This document shows positions 5,669-5,936 of a stretch of 5,936 bases of DNA, one piece after another. A program made the position numbers and the translations under genes. The DNA comes from an uncultured Cellvibrio sp. (GTDB lineage: Bacteria > Pseudomonadota > Gammaproteobacteria > Pseudomonadales > Cellvibrionaceae). Within the stretch, counting starts at the first letter, position 1, and each line of letters begins with the position of its first letter. Below the pieces are notes generated by a model. The model was not told the DNA's origin. It saw nothing but the letters and a program-made list of their open reading frames with translations, and did not search any database. The DNA is taken from NCBI GenBank assembly GCA_946480695.1, contig CAMLKG010000067.1, positions 1 through 5,936 on the forward strand. Direction: 5' to 3'.

Positions 5669-5936
5669 ATCAAGTTTTAGAGATACTGAATATCCTGTCA
5701 GAGCAGGGAATTAAAATCAGCTTGGATGAAAATGCGAATTTATTACTGCGTGGCGATAAGAAAAACTTAAATAGCGCATTGGTTGCTTCAATTAAAGAAT
5801 TGAAGCCAGAAATTATTTCTTTTTTGCAAGCGAATCAACTCAATAAACGCAATCTGATCCTGCCAGCAACACGCGACAGTAAAATCCCGCTGTCATACGC
5901 CCAACAAAGTTTATGGTTATTGGATCAGATCAATGA
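5665..5936 (+). CDS. NRPS, N-terminal part: TubC-type docking domain and start of a condensation domain (3' truncated by window)
   Basis: The frame from ATG 5665 is open to the window end (90 full codons). Residues 1 to about 55 form a TubC-type docking domain: MNQVLEILNILSEQGIKIS, a hairpin with LLLRGDKK, then a helix with KPEIISFLQ. After a short linker comes PLSYAQQSLWLLDQIN, the C1 motif of a condensation domain, at about residues 74-89. The order of docking domain, linker and C1 is the same as in gene 2, so this is the next protein of the line. It would accept the chain from the FkbH-module carrier and join it to the next building block, which cannot be known here. The start is firm because of the ATGA overlap, the GAGGTGG site and the docking-domain alignment. 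Confidence 0.93.
   Translation, partial: MNQVLEILNILSEQGIKISLDENANLLLRGDKKNLNSALVASIKELKPEIISFLQANQLNKRNLILPATRDSKIPLSYAQQSLWLLDQIN

Overview
The window is an internal piece of a bacterial nonribosomal peptide synthetase (NRPS) operon, all on the + strand and almost entirely coding. It holds parts of three consecutive assembly-line proteins: the 3' end of one (start outside the window), one complete gene, and the first 90 codons of the next (end outside the window). The genes are nearly fused: 2 bases separate the first stop from the second start, and the second and third genes overlap in an ATGA. No promoter, terminator, RNA gene, mobile element or CRISPR array is visible. The small antisense and out-of-frame ORFs look like shadows.

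Gene 1 (1-1952) ends in a complete adenylation (A) domain and a thiolation (T/PCP) domain. Its ten specificity-pocket residues read D-A-K-D-L-G-V-V-D-K, the code I know as one of the two classical glutamate signatures. No epimerisation domain follows, so L-Glu is expected on this carrier. Gene 2 (1955-5668, 1237 residues) is the unusual one. It runs TubC-type N-terminal docking domain, condensation (C) domain, FkbH-like HAD-superfamily domain, T domain. The FkbH domain stands where the A domain should be. FkbH-family proteins take the three-carbon unit of D-1,3-bisphosphoglycerate, dephosphorylate it and load glyceryl (in some systems lactate) on a carrier protein. Gene 3 (5665 to the window end) starts with a second TubC-type docking domain followed by the first motif of another C domain.

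The predicted flow is: a chain ending in Glu on gene 1; transfer to gene 2, whose C domain would join it to a self-loaded C3 hydroxy acid; then transfer to gene 3. If the C domain is competent, the acceptor nucleophile is a hydroxyl, so the link would be an ester and the product a depsipeptide containing glycerate (or lactate). Each upstream protein ends in a short V-E-(I/L) tail and each downstream one begins with a TubC-type domain, which looks like the hand-over system.

The organism cannot be fixed from this window. Moderate to low GC, TubC-type docking and NRPS content fit a Gram-negative secondary-metabolite producer, with a gammaproteobacterium as a plausible but weakly held guess. Gene 2 is visibly more AT-rich than the A-domain part of gene 1, which may indicate a mosaic origin.
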